Part shown: positions 20,393 through 27,675 of the stretch, in pieces
How positions within the stretch are numbered: position 1 is the first letter of the stretch
How the letters are laid out: every line of letters begins with the position of its first letter
Notes under the pieces: model-generated
The model's input: only the letters and a program-made list of their open reading frames with translations
Databases searched by the model: none
What the model was told of the DNA's origin: nothing
Source of the DNA: a virus
IMG/VR virus record: IMGVR_UViG_3300020057_000069
Coordinates: 1 to 41,103 of that record
Strand: one strand, 5' to 3'
Length of the DNA stretch: 41,103 nucleotides
Program-made: the position numbers and the translations under genes

Positions 20393-20751
20393 TCCACCAA
20401 ACAACAATCAAATTTTATAAAGCACCCAAAATAGGGGATTACCTAGATATAATGCTTGTTAAGTGTGAACTGGGTAAGTCATTTAACGGATATTTAGAAA
20501 AAGGACACATTGTTTGGGAGGATATTAAAGAGGGTGCGGAGTGGAGAGACTACACGCCATTTATGGTGATTCCACATTATTTTCCCATTCAAGAACTTAT
20601 TGACGCATTAACAGACAAAGCAGTTTTGCCGAGCACTATGCAGGTAGAGATAATCGCTGAACTTAGCGCCACCAAATACCATTTAGAAGATATGAGAAAG
20701 TTAGTATTTAGAGAGCAGGAATCATACGAGAAGAAAGGCCAAGATGAATAA
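20389..20751 (+). CDS. Hypothetical protein, 120 aa
   Basis: Overlaps the previous gene by ATGA, with GACAAGGAGAGTAAATG acting as site and start. The N-terminal half is beta-like (IKFYKAPKIGDYLDIMLV), the C-terminal half helical (ELIDALTDKAVLPSTMQVEII). It ends KKGQDE over the AAAGGCCAAGATG start of the next gene. No family is recognised. Confidence 0.55.
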   Translation: MIHQTTIKFYKAPKIGDYLDIMLVKCELGKSFNGYLEKGHIVWEDIKEGAEWRDYTPFMVIPHYFPIQELIDALTDKAVLPSTMQVEIIAELSATKYHLEDMRKLVFREQESYEKKGQDE

Positions 20752-20878
20752 CTTTATAAGCCCAGCAGAGGCAAAGAAAATGGGTATAAACATAAAGTTT
20801 AGGAGAATTAAAAGGCTTGGCAGACCAGCAAAAGTATATGGAAAAAGACAAAGAGGGTGGGTAGAAAGGCCATTGTGA
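20744..20878 (+). CDS. Very basic peptide, 44 aa
   Basis: MNNFISPAEAKKMGINIKFRR ... GRPAKVYGKRQRGW is strongly basic and contains a GRPAK motif like an AT-hook or nucleic-acid-binding patch. It is linked by overlaps to both neighbours (AAGATGAATAAC at the start, TGATG at the end). Possibly DNA or RNA binding. Confidence 0.5.
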   Translation: MNNFISPAEAKKMGINIKFRRIKRLGRPAKVYGKRQRGWVERPL

Positions 20879-21162
20879 TGAATAACTTAATAGCTGAGAG
20901 TATCAAGGATCTTGAGTTCATCCTAACTGAGTGGGAGGGGGATACCAACGCTCTACTAGGTGCCGTAAGAGTAAACGCTAGATTGGACAGAATAACCCCC
21001 ATCCTCACAGCCATAGCAGAAAAGACGAGGGAGGAAACATTATGGGAAGTCTCAACTGAAGTTCATAAGATGACAAATAAATATGAGGAGGGATACATGG
21101 CAGCCGTGGTTGATGTTAAGTCAATCCTTGCCTCTCTCGATGCAGACAAGGAGAGTAAATAA
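20878..21162 (+). CDS. Small helical protein, paralogue of 20081, 94 aa
   Basis: ATG 20878 overlaps the previous stop (TGATG). It shares its first 30 bases with the gene at 20081, then differs, and shares the AIAEKTREE block and DKESK end. Mostly helical. Function unknown; it probably arose by duplication within this array. Confidence 0.6.
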   Translation: MNNLIAESIKDLEFILTEWEGDTNALLGAVRVNARLDRITPILTAIAEKTREETLWEVSTEVHKMTNKYEEGYMAAVVDVKSILASLDADKESK

Positions 21163-21163
21163 T

Positions 21164-21316
21164 ATGAAAACTAAACAAGAACAGAAAGAAGAGGCGATGG
21201 AAGCCTATGAAGCAATAGTGAACCCAATAAACAAATTCTACGATGCAATAGTAGACCCCGCAACGAAAGCCTACATAGCAAAGTGCAAAGAGATAGACGA
21301 ACAGGAGGAGGAATAA
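21164..21316 (+). CDS. Small acidic helical protein, 50 aa
   Basis: Preceded by GACAAGGAGAGTAAATAAT, the same junction as before 18786. MKTKQEQKEEAMEAYEAIVNP... resembles the protein at 18629 in its EAxEA and KAYxAK pattern. The GAGGAGGAA codons at its end provide the site for the next gene. Confidence 0.55.
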   Translation: MKTKQEQKEEAMEAYEAIVNPINKFYDAIVDPATKAYIAKCKEIDEQEEE

Positions 21317-21317
21317 T

Positions 21318-21614
21318 ATGAAAACATTCGGATTTAAGACAAGAAAAGAATTTAGGGAGAAGTTTCCAGATAGATGTGCAGATACCAAAGAAGCGGAATC
21401 CTTCCTCTCCAAATCAATCCACCAAGCAGTAGCAGAAGAGAGGGCGAGGGTGAGAAAAATTATAGAAGAAAGTCTGTGGGATTGTGCTGAACACGGATTG
21501 CCAAAGTATGAAAAAACCGATTGCGTGGAGTGCAATTCAGCCTTGGAAATAAATGTTGTACTAGGATCTCTCCTCTCCTCCCTAGACAAACCATTAACAG
21601 CCAGGGAGAAATAA
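21318..21614 (+). CDS. Hypothetical protein, 98 aa
   Basis: GAGGAGGAATAAT precedes the ATG. A charged helical protein (SFLSKSIHQAVAEERARVRKI) with a CAEH ... CVEC cluster in the middle that might bind zinc. It ends SLLSSLDKPLTAREK, like the SILASLDADKESK end of the 20878 protein. No family is recognised. Confidence 0.55.
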   Translation: MKTFGFKTRKEFREKFPDRCADTKEAESFLSKSIHQAVAEERARVRKIIEESLWDCAEHGLPKYEKTDCVECNSALEINVVLGSLLSSLDKPLTAREK

Positions 21615-21625
21615 CCTTTACTTAT

Positions 21626-21787
21626 ATGAATAAACTAACTAAAGAAGAACAAAAAGAAAAGGCTAAATTAAAAGGAAAATGTACTAATTGTCTTAAGCCG
21701 ATGGAAGATGAGAGTAATGAAAACTGGCAGATTTATTGTCCACGTAAAAAGTGCGTAGAGGCATTTATCAAATCCTTTTCAGACTAA
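21626..21787 (+). CDS. Zinc-ribbon small protein, 53 aa
   Basis: Starts at a CCTTTACTTATATG junction with an MNKLTKEEQ segment nearly identical to the genes at 18629 and 19678, then changes to a CTNC ... CPRKKC zinc-ribbon-like body. Same N-terminal seed, unrelated body: a mosaic pattern. It is followed by a fourth copy of the junction. Confidence 0.55.
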   Translation: MNKLTKEEQKEKAKLKGKCTNCLKPMEDESNENWQIYCPRKKCVEAFIKSFSD

Positions 21788-21818
21788 ACCTTTACTTATA
21801 TGAAAACTACGAAGTACT

Positions 21819-22211
21819 ATGACAAAGAAATATAACTACATCAAAAAGACAGGAAGACCAACGAAATATATACCTGAGATTATATTTCCAAAGGTAGAAG
21901 AATACATAACCTCATGTGGTAGAGAAAATACTGCACTTCCAACAGTTGAAGGACTTGCAATTTCGCTTGACGTAACAACTGAAACGATTTATCAATGGAC
22001 GAAAGAACACCTTGAGTTTTCTGATACTATTAAAAGAATAGCTAATAGACAGAAAGAGCAATTGATGAATGATGGGATGTACGGAGGCAAAGAAGTAAAT
22101 GCGGCAATGGCTATATTCTTACTTAAGGCAAATCACGGGCTTAAAGATAATGAAGGACAGGTGAATATTCAGGTAAATGTAACACCGATTGTTGATCTTG
22201 AAGCGAAATGA
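21819..22211 (+). CDS. terS: Terminase small subunit, 130 aa
   Basis: An N-terminal helix-turn-helix (GRPTKYIPEIIFPKVEEYI ... TVEGLAISLDVTTETIYQW) is typical of phage terminase small subunits, followed by helices (MNDGMYGGKEVNAAMAIFLLKANHG) as in the DNA-packaging families. It recognises phage DNA and starts packaging with the large subunit, which overlaps it by ATGA. An ATG at 21801 directly after the junction gives only 11 codons, so 21819 is chosen. Confidence 0.85.
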   Translation: MTKKYNYIKKTGRPTKYIPEIIFPKVEEYITSCGRENTALPTVEGLAISLDVTTETIYQWTKEHLEFSDTIKRIANRQKEQLMNDGMYGGKEVNAAMAIFLLKANHGLKDNEGQVNIQVNVTPIVDLEAK

Positions 22212-23404
22212 TCAAAACAACTGCCACGAAGAAGATATTTGAACTGAGGAGGCGTATTAGAGTTATTTCCGGAGGATCTTCTGCTTCAAAAACAATATCC
22301 GTCCTGATTTGGTGTATCAAAAGAGCGCAGTTTCCTCCAGACAAGACCCCTGAGCTAATTTCAATCGTATCAGAGACGTTTCCACATCTAAGGCGGGGAT
22401 CAATGAGGGATTTTCTTCTCATCATGGAGGAGCATAAAGTATTCAAAGACGCACAATGGAACAAGACTGATTGTATTTATACATTTGAATCAGGATCAAA
22501 GATTGAGTTCTTTTCGGCTGATCAACCTGGGAAAGTACGCGGTCCAAGGCGTGACATCTTGTTTATTAACGAGTGCAACAATATTTCCTATGAAACATAT
22601 ACCCAACTTGAAATCAGAACGAAGAAAATTATCTGGATGGATTTTAATCCTGTTCAAGAGTTTTGGGTGTATACAGAGCTTATCCCAAATATGGATCATG
22701 ACTTTTTAACGCTAACGTACAAGGACAATGAGGCACTTGATCCGGCTATTGTTGAGGCTATTGAATCACGAAAGGGGAACAAGAACTGGTGGAAGGTTTA
22801 CGGTTTAGGAGAGTTGGGGATGACTGAGGGCGTAGTGTATCCTCATTTTCTTCCACTTGATGATATTCCTCCCGATGCAAGGCTTGTAAGACGTGGAATG
22901 GATTTTGGATATACAGCTGATCCTACAGCAGTTCTTGATATTTATGAGTGGAACAATGCGTATGTTTGGGATGAGGTGCTCTATCGTAAGGGACTCAGCA
23001 ACAGAGACATTGCGGATGTGCTTATGAACTTACCAAAGGCATTAGTAGTTGCAGACTCAGCCGAGCCTAAATCAATTGATGAGATAAAGAATTACGGAAT
23101 AAATATTATCCCCTCTCAGAAGGGGCCAGGGAGCGTGCTACAGGGCATACAGTATGTTCAGGATCAGAAGATATATGTTACCAAGGGAAGCACAAATATA
23201 TGGCGTGAGCAGCGTAATTACTTATGGTTAATTGATAAAGACGGCAAGATCATTAATGAACCTTCTCCCTTCTTAAATCATTTGATGGACGCGGGGAGAT
23301 ATGGAATGGAAAGCTTGCGACCAATTGATCAAAAGGATCTTGAGCTCTACGGTGATAACTATCAGAAAGTAAACGAAGGGCTAGCCAACAAGTGGAGACT
23401 ATGA
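22208..23404 (+). CDS. terL: Terminase large subunit (PBSX/Terminase_3 type), 398 aa
   Basis: The ATPase half has Walker A GGSSASKT (residues 22-29) and Walker B ILFINE (117-122, E122 probable catalytic base). The RNase H-like nuclease half has D232 (MDFGYTADPTA), D283 (VVADSAEPKS) and D361 (HLMDAGRYG). These are the motor and headful or site nuclease of packaging. Length is normal for the family. Coupled by ATGA to both neighbours. The terminase class could help decide whether the 152-bp overlap reflects circular permutation. Confidence 0.93.
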   Translation: MIKTTATKKIFELRRRIRVISGGSSASKTISVLIWCIKRAQFPPDKTPELISIVSETFPHLRRGSMRDFLLIMEEHKVFKDAQWNKTDCIYTFESGSKIEFFSADQPGKVRGPRRDILFINECNNISYETYTQLEIRTKKIIWMDFNPVQEFWVYTELIPNMDHDFLTLTYKDNEALDPAIVEAIESRKGNKNWWKVYGLGELGMTEGVVYPHFLPLDDIPPDARLVRRGMDFGYTADPTAVLDIYEWNNAYVWDEVLYRKGLSNRDIADVLMNLPKALVVADSAEPKSIDEIKNYGINIIPSQKGPGSVLQGIQYVQDQKIYVTKGSTNIWREQRNYLWLIDKDGKIINEPSPFLNHLMDAGRYGMESLRPIDQKDLELYGDNYQKVNEGLANKWRL

Positions 23405-23724
23405 ACAAGTCACTGCCTACAATAGAGCAAGATCCATATAAGATCGAAACGGAGAATAATGATAAGAAAGTCTCGGTTCTTTTTGCCTCACTCTTTCCTG
23501 AGACTGCTGTGCCTTATGAGTATATCTTTGATGTAGTGAGGCTTTTAGAAAGCACTAAGGTTAACGCCAGAATCCTTCCTGAGGTGATAAGGGGAATATA
23601 CAATCTCAATAGTCATAATAGGAAAGGGCAGGTAATTGTTCATGTTTCACGTGAGCTTACAAATATTCAGATAAGGGAGAATAGTGAAACAATGAGTACC
23701 TTATCGGAAGATGAGGAAAAGTAA
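23401..23724 (+). CDS. Hypothetical protein after terminase, 107 aa
   Basis: ATG 23401 overlaps the terminase stop by ATGA; a GTG at 23392 is the alternative. A mixed helix/strand protein (YEYIFDVVRLLESTKVNARILPEVI, described in parts) with a strand-rich end (GQVIVHVSRELTNIQI). No family is recognised. It ends one base before the -35 of joint 5. Confidence 0.6.
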   Translation: MNKSLPTIEQDPYKIETENNDKKVSVLFASLFPETAVPYEYIFDVVRLLESTKVNARILPEVIRGIYNLNSHNRKGQVIVHVSRELTNIQIRENSETMSTLSEDEEK

Positions 23725-23772
23725 TTGATATTTAGATAAAAAGAGTATAAAATGTAGGAAATCGTCAAGATT
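23725..23772 (+). promoter_or_regulatory. Operon joint 5: promoter plus +1 hairpin
   Basis: TTGATA (23725-23730), 17-bp spacer, TAAAAT (23748-23753). The predicted +1 A23760 begins AATC (23760-23763), loop GTCAA, GATT (23769-23772). An alternative pairing AGAT/ATCT (23768-23771 with 23775-23778) excludes it. Confidence 0.65.
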
Positions 23773-23778
23773 GTATCT

Positions 23779-23807
23779 AAGACGGGTCGAAAGACTCGTC
23801 TTTTTTT
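23779..23807 (+). terminator. Operon joint 5: intrinsic terminator before the portal gene
   Basis: A 10-bp stem (23779-23788 with 23793-23802, one G-U) capped by a GAAA tetraloop and followed by a T-run to 23807. Strongest terminator of the set. The portal ATG is 9 bases later. Confidence 0.88.
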
Positions 23808-23816
23808 GTTGATAAA

Positions 23817-25877
23817 ATGGCAAAGAAGCAACCTATTGTTGGAAAAGGAACGCCTGATGAGGTTGAGGCGTTTACTGAGGTATCCACTCACTACGAACTC
23901 TCCCGACAGGACTTGGAGCAAAGAATCTATCGCAAGAATGGATTTGATGACGCGGACAAGATGTTTGCATCGCATATAGACGAGAACTCATGGCCGTATA
24001 GGTCACTGATGTTTGATCCCCGCCCTTACACAGTAATCCTCGAGAAATCAGCACGACTCATCGGAAGTAAGCCTAAAGGCCGCCTTGTGCCGCGTGAGGG
24101 TGGAGACTCTCTCGGAGCGTACATCAATAACGAGTTGCTTGATTATCAATGGGAAGACAATGTGAGGTTAGGCCAGTCAATGATATCAAAGTGGATCATG
24201 ATGGATCAAAATGTACGAAAGTACGGATCTTCATTTGCTTTAGATGATTGGCATTATGAATGTTACACGAAGGATGGAAAGAAGGAGGTATTTTATGATG
24301 GACCCAATATGAAGGTACTGAATAATAGACTTGTTTTCGCTAATCCATCATATGAGTATATTAACAAGTGGTTTGCATATGGGGAATTTTTGACCATAAA
24401 GGATCTGGAAACTGTGAATGATGCCGGTAGAACTAAACCTCAATACAAGAATCTTGATCTTCTACGGGATTCAGTTGATGACTCAACAAAGACAAATGGA
24501 GATACGCCAAACATTCAGAGTAAAAATAAGCAAATGAAAGGCTTACAGGACTATATGGGGAGAGATGAATACAACAAACCTCTTCTGATTATTCATGAGA
24601 GAAGGCCAGATAGATGGATCTCGGTTGCCATAAAGCATGGTGTCGTGGTACGAGATATCCCCAATCCATACAAGGATCGTGATCTACACGTCAATCACTT
24701 GAAATACTATCCTCTCCCTGATGATTTGTACGGAGTAAATGAGCTGGAGCCTGTAGCGAAGCAAATCAGAGCCATAAATGCTCATTTGTCAGCCTACTCA
24801 GACACTATTGCCCTTGCGCTGCGCCCTCCTATTCACGTTAATCCGATGAACGTACGTCTTCATACCCTCTCATGGGACCCTGAGGCAAAGTGGTTGATGA
24901 ATACACCTAACGTAGACGTTCAGTTGATGAGAATTGACACATCAGTTACAGCTAACTTTCAATCTATCTATCAGGTACTCGTCGGAAGTCTTATGAATGC
25001 ACTCGGAGAACAATCACAGCAGATGAGTAGTTCTAATCCCTTCCAACAGGCGGGGAATGTAACAGCAACAGAAATACGCGATACCGCCACGACGAGAAAT
25101 GTACGCGACAACATGAATAAGGTCTTTCTTGCAGAGGCACTAAAAAAACAGATCATGTCGTGGCATTCAATGAATCAACAGTTTATGTTTACTGCTAAAA
25201 CGGATAAGTTAAAGATTATAAGAATTGCAGGACGTGACGCAGTTGAGTTCTTCACGAGACAGGGATTGTCAGATATCAGACCAACGCAGGAGGATGCAGA
25301 GCAAATTGCTACGGGTCAAATGGATTCTGATTCGATTGCTCCTGGGCCACGCTTTGCAGTTAATGTGGGAGATGACGAAATGGGTATGCCTATGGAAGTA
25401 CCGAAGTATATGCCTGATGAATCAGGTGGTGGCGGTAATCTCATTATAGAGCCTGGTGATCTTCAAGGTAACTATAACTATATCCCGGATATTGAGTCAA
25501 TGGCTGCGCCTTCTGATCAGGACATCGAGCAGAAGCTTATGGCACTGCTAACAACAATGACAAATCCTGCAATTGTACAGGGGCTGATGCAGGAGGGAGT
25601 GAGGCCAAAGTATAAGGAATTACTCACAAAAGCAATTGAAGCAACAAACGTAGTCAAAGACGCTGATGCGTACTTTGAAGACATCAAGAACACTCAAATG
25701 GGAGGAGGTATTAATGAAGGTCAAATTAACGGTGGAGGAGTCCCTGCGGCAGCAGGAGGGGTTTCGCCTCAAGGAGATGTGTCAATCGGAGGGATGGAGC
25801 CTAGTGCTGTTCCCGCTACTGGAATCGCAAATCAAATCAGCAGTGGTGGACCCGCGCAAGTTCCAGTCGGAGTCTGA
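23817..25877 (+). CDS. Portal protein, 686 aa
   Basis: Position after terminase, length, and the long wing/clip/stem-like layout (PYTVILEKSARLIGSKPKG, NELEPVAKQIRAINAHLSAY, NVTATEIRDTATTRNVRDN) fit a podovirus portal. It forms the dodecameric DNA channel at one vertex and binds terminase. The C-terminal 90 residues are Gly/Pro/Ala-rich and probably flexible. Its 3' 164 bases also encode the start of the next gene in another frame. ATG 23817 lies 9 bases after the joint 5 T-run with no Shine-Dalgarno sequence. Confidence 0.82.
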   Translation: MAKKQPIVGKGTPDEVEAFTEVSTHYELSRQDLEQRIYRKNGFDDADKMFASHIDENSWPYRSLMFDPRPYTVILEKSARLIGSKPKGRLVPREGGDSLGAYINNELLDYQWEDNVRLGQSMISKWIMMDQNVRKYGSSFALDDWHYECYTKDGKKEVFYDGPNMKVLNNRLVFANPSYEYINKWFAYGEFLTIKDLETVNDAGRTKPQYKNLDLLRDSVDDSTKTNGDTPNIQSKNKQMKGLQDYMGRDEYNKPLLIIHERRPDRWISVAIKHGVVVRDIPNPYKDRDLHVNHLKYYPLPDDLYGVNELEPVAKQIRAINAHLSAYSDTIALALRPPIHVNPMNVRLHTLSWDPEAKWLMNTPNVDVQLMRIDTSVTANFQSIYQVLVGSLMNALGEQSQQMSSSNPFQQAGNVTATEIRDTATTRNVRDNMNKVFLAEALKKQIMSWHSMNQQFMFTAKTDKLKIIRIAGRDAVEFFTRQGLSDIRPTQEDAEQIATGQMDSDSIAPGPRFAVNVGDDEMGMPMEVPKYMPDESGGGGNLIIEPGDLQGNYNYIPDIESMAAPSDQDIEQKLMALLTTMTNPAIVQGLMQEGVRPKYKELLTKAIEATNVVKDADAYFEDIKNTQMGGGINEGQINGGGVPAAAGGVSPQGDVSIGGMEPSAVPATGIANQISSGGPAQVPVGV

Positions 25878-26028
25878 GTATGTATTTGCAGCAAAGACTG
25901 CATGGGCTTACGGTCAGCATGGAAGCGATGTCTTAGACATGATTGAAAACAAAGTCAAAGACGCTGAGTTCTTAACAGAAAAAGAACAAGGCAAGCATAC
26001 GGACAAATTAGCTGAGGCTATGAGTTAA
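25714..26028 (+). CDS. Hypothetical head-module protein overlapping the portal gene, 104 aa
   Basis: ATG 25714 follows GGAGGAGGTATTA, an excellent site that is itself inside the portal Gly-rich codons. The first 164 bases overlap the portal gene in another frame. The protein (VEESLRQQEGFRLKEM, EGWSLVLFPLLESQI, SESEYVFAAKTAWAYGQ) is helical and looks constrained beyond the overlap. It may be a small head-assembly or packaging factor. No family is recognised. Confidence 0.65.
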   Translation: MKVKLTVEESLRQQEGFRLKEMCQSEGWSLVLFPLLESQIKSAVVDPRKFQSESEYVFAAKTAWAYGQHGSDVLDMIENKVKDAEFLTEKEQGKHTDKLAEAMS

Positions 26029-26041
26029 AGGAGGTGAGTAT

Positions 26042-26191
26042 ATGGGAGGATTTAGAAGTTTATTTAAAGTGCGCAAGCCTGGAAACGGTGATGCGTTTCA
26101 AAAGAAAGCAGAAAGCGCAGGGAGAGCAAAGCTTTCAATTACTAACAAAGCTAGTAAGGTTCCTAACGGAGGGAAAAAGACTTCTGCTTAA
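26042..26191 (+). CDS. Basic small protein, 49 aa
   Basis: Follows a perfect AAAGGAGGTGA site. MGGFRSLFKVRKPGNGDAFQ... is basic, Gly/Lys-rich and probably disordered. It lies in the head module between portal and scaffold; small basic proteins there may bind DNA or the capsid interior. Function unknown. Confidence 0.6.
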   Translation: MGGFRSLFKVRKPGNGDAFQKKAESAGRAKLSITNKASKVPNGGKKTSA

Positions 26192-26205
26192 GGAGGTGAT
26201 TATTT

Positions 26206-26457
26206 ATGCCAATTCAAGTAGTTAATGTTGGAATGTTTGAACGTGATGCAAGTGGCGCAAGAACAACAAACATTACAAAGACAATATCTAACCAAGGAAC
26301 AGTACGGGTTGTGTATCAGGGGATTGAATACGTATTTGGACCAGGAGATTCAAAAAACTTTTCAGACGCCGGAATTGCCGCAGCAGTTGTTGCAGCAGAC
26401 GCAAGGCTCAGAGTAGCAGACTCCAGAGATGGTTTAGCTTCAGGGGGTGCTAGTTAA
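26206..26457 (+). CDS. Small beta-rich head-module protein, 83 aa
   Basis: An AAGGAGGTGA site precedes the ATG. The protein has strand-rich segments (TVRVVYQGIEYVFGPGDSKNF) followed by an Ala/Val-rich helix (AGIAAAVVAADARLRV). The stop shares a base with the next ATG (TAATG). Possible small capsid-associated or decoration protein; no family assigned. Confidence 0.6.
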   Translation: MPIQVVNVGMFERDASGARTTNITKTISNQGTVRVVYQGIEYVFGPGDSKNFSDAGIAAAVVAADARLRVADSRDGLASGGAS

Positions 26458-26693
26458 TGGAAAAGAAACAGTTGGACGAGCTGCCTCCCTCAGACGATGC
26501 AGAGTTTTGGGCAGAGGCAGACGTTCATACAAACATACAACCGAAGAATCTTTTTGACCAGAAGCATACGCTACGAAGGATTGCGGGTCATCAAGCGCAG
26601 TGTACTCACTGTGATTGGGGGTTTCAGTTAGATCCTGGAGATAGGATAGTAAACGGTCATTTATACAACAAGAAGAATGAGGTAGTTATTTAA
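26457..26693 (+). CDS. Zinc-binding-like small protein, 78 aa
   Basis: Contains H-Q-A-Q-CTHCDWG, a single CxxC that with nearby His (GHQ, NGHLY) could bind zinc. The N-terminus is acidic (LPPSDDAEFWAEADVH). It lies in the head module between the beta-rich gene and the scaffold. Translation is probably coupled by TAATG. Function unknown. Confidence 0.6.
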   Translation: MEKKQLDELPPSDDAEFWAEADVHTNIQPKNLFDQKHTLRRIAGHQAQCTHCDWGFQLDPGDRIVNGHLYNKKNEVVI

Positions 26694-26710
26694 GAAAGTG
26701 CTTAGGGAGT

Positions 26711-26809
26711 ATGAATGTACTTCGTAAGGACTTCCTTATAAGTTGTCCGAATGTTTTGACCATTCCGCTTCACCAGCGTTACCAGGTTGCAGAAATGGAG
26801 GTGATATGA
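26711..26809 (+). CDS. Possible 32-aa ORF before the scaffold gene
   Basis: MNVLRKDFLISCPNVLTIPL... starts after AGGGAG with tight spacing and stops immediately before the scaffold ATG at 26810. The scaffold site GGAGGTGAT is encoded by its last codons. It fills an otherwise empty 116-base gap. It may be a small gene or a coupling ORF. Confidence 0.4.
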   Translation: MNVLRKDFLISCPNVLTIPLHQRYQVAEMEVI

Positions 26810-27610
26810 ATGGATACAAATAACGTGGCTGAAGAAAACGTGGTAGAAACAGATACTACCCAAACCAGTTCGCCACAGGTTGAAAGCCCGATTACTGAGG
26901 GCAAAACGGTACAAGGGGAGACTGTACAACCTCCTGTTGTAGAGGATGCTAAAGATCCTGCCATGAACGAGGAGCAGCGAAGGGCGTTCCAAGAGATGCG
27001 GCAGGAGAATAAACGGTTAAAAGAGAAAATGGAGGCTCGCCCAACAGGTGAGTCTGCGTTCAATCAGTTTAGGGTGACGACTCCTCCAGCGAGTCAAGCT
27101 CCTGTAGATGTGCAGCAATTTACTGACCAACTTACAGGCGAGACTAACTGGTACGGGTACAATCAAGCCCAACAACAGAGAGAGCAGCAGATAATCCAGC
27201 AGGCGAAGTTCGAAGCACAGCAGACGACGCAAGAACTTTTGGATGAGAATAACGCTCGCCAGAAGTTTCCGGCACTGTTTGCTGACCCAGAAGTAGAGCA
27301 GGATATAGCCGATAAGTGGCTAGCAGCAAAGCTAAGGGGGCAGAATGCTTCTATTACTCAAATTGCTGATGGTTTCGCAAGAAAGCTCAAGCAGACCGCT
27401 TCCAAAGCCGAAAAAGTAGGCGCGGAGAGAATCCTGAATGAGGTATCTGACAAGGAAAACGCAGGACTAACGGCACAAGGCCAATCGTCTCAAGGCGCAA
27501 AACTCGCAATCTCGCAAGAGGACAGCGATAAATTACGTCTTAATACGAGACAAGGAAGCCTTGACGCAGTAACTGCAAGAATCTCACAGATCCCTTGGGC
27601 AAACAAGTAA
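26810..27610 (+). CDS. Scaffolding protein, 266 aa
   Basis: Located just before the major capsid gene. Acidic, Glu/Gln/Thr-rich N-terminus, a central helical coiled coil (EEQRRAFQEMRQENKRLKEK), and a Gln-rich helical middle (QAQQQREQQIIQQAKFEAQQ), ending with a mixed-charge helical tail. This is the usual composition of tailed-phage scaffolds, which direct procapsid assembly and then leave. ATG 26810 is used because ATG 26806 stops after five codons. Confidence 0.7.
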   Translation: MDTNNVAEENVVETDTTQTSSPQVESPITEGKTVQGETVQPPVVEDAKDPAMNEEQRRAFQEMRQENKRLKEKMEARPTGESAFNQFRVTTPPASQAPVDVQQFTDQLTGETNWYGYNQAQQQREQQIIQQAKFEAQQTTQELLDENNARQKFPALFADPEVEQDIADKWLAAKLRGQNASITQIADGFARKLKQTASKAEKVGAERILNEVSDKENAGLTAQGQSSQGAKLAISQEDSDKLRLNTRQGSLDAVTARISQIPWANK

Positions 27611-27619
27611 CCTAGTCTA

Positions 27620-27657
27620 TTCCCCCGTGGGTAGATAGGGAAAAACTCACGGGGGAA
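27620..27657 (+). other. Strong hairpin upstream of the capsid gene
   Basis: TTCCCCCGTG (27620-27629) pairs perfectly with CACGGGGGAA (27648-27657); the stem can extend two pairs inward with one G-U. There is no T-run after it, and the capsid ribosome-binding site (AGAGGTGAAT) follows within 10 bases. More likely an mRNA-processing or stability element than a terminator. Confidence 0.75.
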
Positions 27658-27675
27658 AGAAGAGGTGAATTTATT

